The notes below the pieces were generated by a model, which was not told where the DNA came from, made no database searches, and saw only the letters and a list, made by a program, of their open reading frames with translations. A stretch of 6,734 nucleotides of DNA from an uncultured Rhodocyclaceae bacterium (GTDB taxonomy: Bacteria > Pseudomonadota > Gammaproteobacteria > Burkholderiales > Rhodocyclaceae): the NCBI GenBank assembly GCA_903930805.1, contig CAIYZZ010000058.1, positions 1 through 6,734 on the forward strand, read 5' to 3'. Position 1 is the stretch's first letter, and each line of letters begins with the position of its first letter. Below are positions 5,469 through 6,734 of the stretch, piece after piece. The position numbers and the translations under genes are program-made.

Positions 5469-6041
5469 TTACAGCCTGATGCGGCTCTGGGACGGGACAT
5501 GCCGCGCCAGAAAGTCCATCTGGTCGGCCAGAATATTGCGGTTGCAGAGGATCAGGTATTCCGCCTTGTTGGGAACGTAGGGGGCATACAGGAGCTGCAT
5601 GCTGGACTGTTCGGGCGTACGGCCGCTCTTGCGCTGGTTGCAGGGACGGCAGGCGGTGACCACGTTCATCCAGATGTCGCGGCCGCCTTGTGATACCGGC
5701 AAGACATGGTCACGCGTCAGGCGTTGGCCGACCAGCCGCTCGCCGCAATAGGCGCAAACATGATGATCACGGTGGAACAGTTCGCGGTTGTCGAGCGGCG
5801 GCACATGGTTGAAGTGGCGGCCGCTGAGTGCGCGGCCCTTGATGGCGATGATGCTGTTGGCGCAAATTTCTGAACGCTGGCCGGTCAGCCGGCTGACGCC
5901 GCCATGGATGGTAAAACTGTGCTCGCCGATACTCCACGCCACCAGATCCTTGGCGTAATAAAAACAGGCGTGCTGCCACGTCACCCAGCGGTGTGGCACA
6001 CCGTGGGGGTCAAGCGTGAGGATCAGGGGGTATGCGCTCAT
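5469..6041 (-). CDS. HNH endonuclease-like protein (190 aa)
   Basis: Contains an HNH nuclease fold with a four-Cys zinc site: C-A-Y-C (Cys96, Cys99), then T-R-D-H-V-L-P-V-S-Q-G-G (Asp111, His112), W-M-N-V-V-T-A (Asn126) and C-R-P-C-N-Q-R-K (Cys131, Cys134, Asn135, Lys138). The third position of the triad is Asn135, the common H-N-N form. The family cleaves or nicks DNA with a metal ion; the substrate is unknown here. The first 90 residues are a separate beta-rich region without a motif I recognise, containing W-Q-H-A-C-F-Y-Y-A-K-D-L-V-A-W. The last 45 carry L-L-Y-A-P-Y-V-P-N-K-A-E-Y-L-I-L. No restriction-modification methylase, intron or intein is visible, so this is a stand-alone chromosomal HNH gene. 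ATG 6041 is the first codon of the family-like sequence; its ribosome site is weak. ygiQ follows 9 bp later, and a TonB-like gene diverges from it. Confidence 0.9.
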   Translation of the reverse strand: MSAYPLILTLDPHGVPHRWVTWQHACFYYAKDLVAWSIGEHSFTIHGGVSRLTGQRSEICANSIIAIKGRALSGRHFNHVPPLDNRELFHRDHHVCAYCGERLVGQRLTRDHVLPVSQGGRDIWMNVVTACRPCNQRKSGRTPEQSSMQLLYAPYVPNKAEYLILCNRNILADQMDFLARHVPSQSRIRL

Positions 6042-6104
6042 GGAACGGACTTTACTCTTCGCCTTACAATTTCACCGTATGAAGACTATCAGAGCATTGT
6101 GACA
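6042..6104. promoter_or_regulatory. Divergent intergenic region between the HNH and TonB-like genes
   Basis: These 63 bases must hold the starts of two opposite transcripts unless promoters lie inside the genes. Minus-strand TTGTCA (6100-6105) is a good -35 match but lacks a good -10. Plus-strand TACAAT (6065-6070) is a good -10 match but lacks a good -35. The promoters are therefore not resolved, and no operator repeat is seen. Confidence 0.3.
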
Positions 6105-6734
6105 ATGGAAAGTTCGCTGCAGCGCAATGAACAGCGGCCGGAACCTGCAGGGTTTCCGTTGTCTCCGCTCGTACTTTCCCTGGCCTTGCATGTTGGCGTG
6201 CTGGCATGGTGGCTGCCGCAACCTTTCGGCGATGCTTTCTCCGTGCCGCCCGCGACCGTGTTGCGCGGAGAATTGCTGCCTGCGCTCCAAAAAGTGGAAC
6301 ATGTTGCCCCGCATGCCGTCCTGCCAGCACCGACTTTTTCCAAGACCATCGCTTCGGCGCCGGCCACGCGCATTCGCCATGAGGTAACCCCCAGGCTTCC
6401 CTCGCCCGTGATCACGCAGGACGCGGGCGGTAGCGCGCTGCCACAGGAAACTGCAGCCCCCGCCCACGTGGTACCGACTGCGGATGTGGCCGTGCCGGAG
6501 TCAGCGCCTGATCTTGCCGGCCTTCGGCAGTTCCGTCTTGCGCTGGCAGGGGAGGCGCGTCGCTTTCGTGTCTACCCGGAAGTCGCACGCCGCGCTGGAT
6601 TGGTTGGCACTGCCGAGGTGCGTGTTGCCGTGGAGGCGGGCGGGCTGAACCGCAGCGCTCACCTTGCCCGCTCGAGTGGGCATGTGGTGCTCGATGCGGC
6701 TGCACTGGAAATGCTGCAACAGGCGGTCAACCAC
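6105..6734 (+). CDS. TonB-family energy transducer, 3' end outside window
   Basis: Inner-membrane protein that, with ExbB and ExbD, passes proton-motive energy to outer-membrane receptors. The 210 visible residues show the family layout: a short cytoplasmic start (1-17); one membrane helix (about 18-38, P-L-V-L-S-L-A-L-H-V-G-V-L-A-W-W-L) with the S-x-x-x-H motif (Ser25, His29) used for ExbB/ExbD coupling; a Pro/Ala-rich periplasmic stretch (about 47-135) with few of the Glu-Pro/Lys-Pro repeats of classic TonB; and a C-terminal domain from R-F-R-V-Y-P-E-V-A-R-R-A-G (153-165) to L-D-A-A-A-L-E-M-L-Q-Q-A. The gene is cut by the window edge near the end of that domain. ATG 6105 is chosen; an in-frame GTG two codons earlier (6099) is equally possible, and the only ribosome-like bases are AGAG at 6091-6094. 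No exbB or exbD is visible; they may follow outside. Confidence 0.92.
   Translation, partial: MESSLQRNEQRPEPAGFPLSPLVLSLALHVGVLAWWLPQPFGDAFSVPPATVLRGELLPALQKVEHVAPHAVLPAPTFSKTIASAPATRIRHEVTPRLPSPVITQDAGGSALPQETAAPAHVVPTADVAVPESAPDLAGLRQFRLALAGEARRFRVYPEVARRAGLVGTAEVRVAVEAGGLNRSAHLARSSGHVVLDAAALEMLQQAVNH

Noticed and set aside
5232..5693. 153-codon plus-strand ORF opposite the ygiQ/HNH junction
   Set aside because: Antisense to conserved parts of both the YgiQ N-terminus and the HNH motif.
6064..6734. Minus-strand ORFs of up to 131 codons opposite the TonB-like gene
   Set aside because: The plus strand has an open frame with a membrane helix carrying SxxxH and a TonB C-terminal domain, so these are shadows.

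Overview
The window reads as ordinary chromosomal DNA of a Gram-negative proteobacterium. The moderately high GC, the YgiQ, TusE, TonB and TIGR02647-like genes, and general resemblance to known homologues suggest a betaproteobacterium, possibly of the Rhodocyclales. That placement is inference from protein character; no marker gene settles it. There is no rRNA, tRNA, CRISPR array, insertion sequence or phage signature, and no stretch over 300 bases lacks a gene.

Layout on the plus strand, left to right: the 3' part of a receiver-histidine kinase gene (1-890) enters from the left edge. After a 165-bp gap come two small genes of unknown function (1056-1247 and about 1305-1631). They meet two leftward genes: a small TIGR02647-family protein with a winged-helix-like end (1674-1928) and a methylmalonyl-CoA decarboxylase of the crotonase family, ScpB/YgfG (2060-2833). 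A divergent intergenic region of about 200 bp follows. It carries a candidate promoter for tusE and a 16-codon ORF with a perfect AGGAGG. A single-cysteine TusE/DsrC-family sulfur relay protein lies at 3036-3365.

tusE converges on a large YgiQ-type radical SAM gene (3366-5459, minus) so tightly that the two stop codons together form the palindrome TGATCA. A GC-rich hairpin just past the tusE stop lies inside the last codons of ygiQ. An HNH endonuclease-like gene (5469-6041, minus) sits 9 bp upstream of ygiQ, apparently in the same transcript. Divergent from it, a TonB-family energy transducer (from 6105) runs off the right edge.

The genes do not form one pathway. They are housekeeping or accessory functions: signalling, propionate or methylmalonyl-CoA metabolism, tRNA or sulfur-carrier chemistry, radical SAM chemistry and outer-membrane energisation. 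I see no clear new multi-gene system. The points most worth a second look are the HNH-ygiQ pair, the TusE paralogue with Gly at the second-cysteine site, the complement of a Shine-Dalgarno sequence in the scpB leader paired with a possible plus-strand leader peptide, the shared tusE/ygiQ stop site with its hairpin, and the Asn-to-Lys change in the kinase N box.
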